In this document: in pieces, positions 5,614-7,903 of the stretch
Layout: every line of letters starts with the position of its first letter
Position numbering within the stretch: the first letter of the stretch is position 1
DNA from: Bacteroidales bacterium UBA1197
Lineage (GTDB): Bacteria > Bacteroidota > Bacteroidia > Bacteroidales > UBA932
Reading direction: 5' to 3'
DNA length: 7,903 nt
NCBI GenBank assembly: GCA_002309995.1
Contig: DBYB01000024.1
Location: 9,483-17,385 of the forward strand
The notes under the pieces: model-generated
Database searches by the model: none
Seen by the model: the letters and a program-made list of their open reading frames with translations, nothing else
Told to the model about the DNA's origin: nothing
Program-made: the position numbers and the translations under genes

Positions 5614-6264
5614 ATGAACGTAGATACATTGCTTCGCCAGTACTTTCCGGCCTCCGAAAATGTCTGCATAGAGATGTTCGATGAAAAGAATATCCAGCAG
5701 GTGTATCGCAGGTTGGTAGAAGTATTGATTCATCAGCCTGAAATTGAGACGTCTCTCCTTCAGGGGATGAGTTATTGCTTCTATGAGGTAATGGACAACG
5801 TCATTATCCATTCAGGTAAAACGGTAGGGATTGTCATCACCAACTATTCAGAGCCGGATCATCTCATTCAGATTCTCGTTGCCGATGACGGAATGGGAAT
5901 CCAGGCATCCTTGGCTCAGAATAGTGAATACGCCAATATAACTGAAGGCCAAGCCCTTGAGTATTGTATTAAGGATAATGTATCTGATGGCAAAGGAATG
6001 GGTTTTGGCTTGTATTCCACATCACGTCTGATTACTACGGCCGGTCACAGGTTGATTATCCGCTCCGGCAACCACACATTATCGGCCAATGGAGATTTGA
6101 CCGTCTTGGAGTCTGAACCCTGGCAAGGAACAATTGTATACTTTGAACTGCGTTCCAATATGGACATCGACCCGGCATCGGTCGTAGACCACAGGACAGA
6201 TCCGGCAGAGGAATTTGATGACCTTTTCCTGGATGATGCCCCTCAACTTGACAAGCTATGGTAA
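5614..6264 (+). CDS. Stand-alone GHKL (histidine-kinase-like) ATPase, possible anti-sigma-type kinase
   Basis: The protein has 216 residues with no membrane helix and no signal peptide, so it is cytoplasmic. The ATP-binding fold shows its three signature boxes: the N box E58-V-M-D-N62 followed by I-I-H-S, the G1 box A-D-D-G-M-G-I (90-96) and the G2 box G-K-G-M-G-F-G-L (126-133). There is no phospho-accepting histidine domain or receiver, so it is not a complete sensor kinase. It is closer to the SpoIIAB/RsbW style of serine kinase or to a bare ATP-driven switch. Residues 1-45 form a helical N-terminal part of unknown role. The last 25 residues are acidic (E-E-F-D-D-L-F-L-D-D) and could bind a partner. 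The next gene, a DUF4325 STAS-like protein, starts 7 bases after the stop. This gene pair is found in other bacteria and suggests a partner-switching system. Confidence 0.88.
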   Translation: MNVDTLLRQYFPASENVCIEMFDEKNIQQVYRRLVEVLIHQPEIETSLLQGMSYCFYEVMDNVIIHSGKTVGIVITNYSEPDHLIQILVADDGMGIQASLAQNSEYANITEGQALEYCIKDNVSDGKGMGFGLYSTSRLITTAGHRLIIRSGNHTLSANGDLTVLESEPWQGTIVYFELRSNMDIDPASVVDHRTDPAEEFDDLFLDDAPQLDKLW

Positions 6265-6271
6265 AGTGCCT

Positions 6272-6571
6272 ATGAGAGTATTCAAGTTCAGTAATTACGG
6301 AGACAGCATGGGGACACGTCTCCTGGGAGCCAAAATCAGGGCTGACCTCCGCCCGCTTCTGGACGGAGATGAAAAGGTTGTGCTGGATTTCTCCGGGATA
6401 GACACTGTTACAAACTCTTTTGCCGATGAATGTATCGCCAAGCTCCTGCTGGAGATGCCGTTGGCTGAACTGAAAGCCAAAACAACCTTTACCGGTACCA
6501 CCCGCATGACGGAGCGAAGCATTTTATCCGCTTTAAAACGTCGTCAAATGCAAATACACGGAAAGAAATAA
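6272..6571 (+). CDS. DUF4325 STAS-like protein, partner of the upstream ATPase
   Basis: I chose the ATG at 6272 (99 residues), 7 bases after the ATPase stop. A frame open from 6215 would overlap the ATPase end and its extra residues look non-coding. A GTG at 6266 is also possible. The N-terminal F-S-N-Y-G-D-S-M-G-T-R and the core V-V-L-D-F-S-G-I-D-T-V-T-N-S-F-A-D-E (37-53) are typical of the DUF4325 STAS-like family, distantly related to anti-sigma-factor antagonists such as SpoIIAA. In those proteins a serine in the corresponding loop is phosphorylated by the partner kinase. Here Ser49 in N-S-F-A-D-E is the natural candidate, by inference. The C-terminus is basic (K-R-R-Q, K-K), complementary to the acidic tail of the ATPase. 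No target sigma factor or PP2C phosphatase gene is adjacent. The known biology of this pair is thin. Confidence 0.87.
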   Translation: MRVFKFSNYGDSMGTRLLGAKIRADLRPLLDGDEKVVLDFSGIDTVTNSFADECIAKLLLEMPLAELKAKTTFTGTTRMTERSILSALKRRQMQIHGKK

Positions 6572-6584
6572 TACAATCACTATA

Positions 6585-7903
<1,319 letters not shown>

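Overview
The window looks like chromosomal DNA from a gut-type Bacteroidales (Bacteroidetes). The signs are lipoproteins with a DUF4369-like domain followed by a TlpA-like thioredoxin domain, a BlaR1-like M56 receptor tail, short Bacteroidetes-style lipoprotein signals, and an exact Bacteroidetes promoter (TTTG, 20 bases, TATCTTTG) near 5560-5590. All intact genes lie on the + strand. The genus cannot be fixed from the sequence alone.

Region 1 (1-2608) is an envelope redox and sensing block. It opens with the C-terminal end of what I read as an M56/BlaR1-type membrane receptor. Its last membrane helix leads into a periplasmic domain resembling the C-terminal domain of ExbD/TolR. The receptor gene overlaps by 8 bases a lipoprotein with a thioredoxin domain whose CxxC motif has become C-N-E-N. 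After a 168-base gap holding a strong 13-bp hairpin with a GGGA tetraloop comes a second exported, diverged thioredoxin-fold protein with C-M-N-H in the active-site position.

Region 2 (2692-5022) is a compact probable operon: a three-helix membrane protein (DUF6249-like), an ECF sigma factor, a small single-helix protein that is the best anti-sigma candidate, and a third thioredoxin lipoprotein with an intact CQPC site. The simplest reading is a cell-envelope stress or redox regulon in which the sigma factor and its membrane partner are made together with an output protein. A probable bidirectional hairpin terminator follows at 5075-5100.

Region 3 (5108-5613) holds a GC-rich, broken remnant of an N-acetylmuramoyl-L-alanine amidase on the - strand. 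It has lost its middle and changed frame. A run of ten C and then the + strand promoter follow.

Region 4 (5614-7903) starts at that promoter. It holds a stand-alone GHKL-type ATPase and a DUF4325 STAS-like protein, 7 bases apart. The pair resembles an anti-sigma/anti-anti-sigma partner switch, but no target is visible. Thirteen bases further begins a class I iron-sulphur fumarate hydratase, cut by the window end and very close to E. coli FumA/FumB.

The parts that most merit a second look are the BlaR1/ExbD-like sensor coupled to a single-cysteine thioredoxin, the three thioredoxin-fold proteins with different active sites around one ECF sigma factor, and the ATPase/STAS-like pair directly ahead of fumarase.
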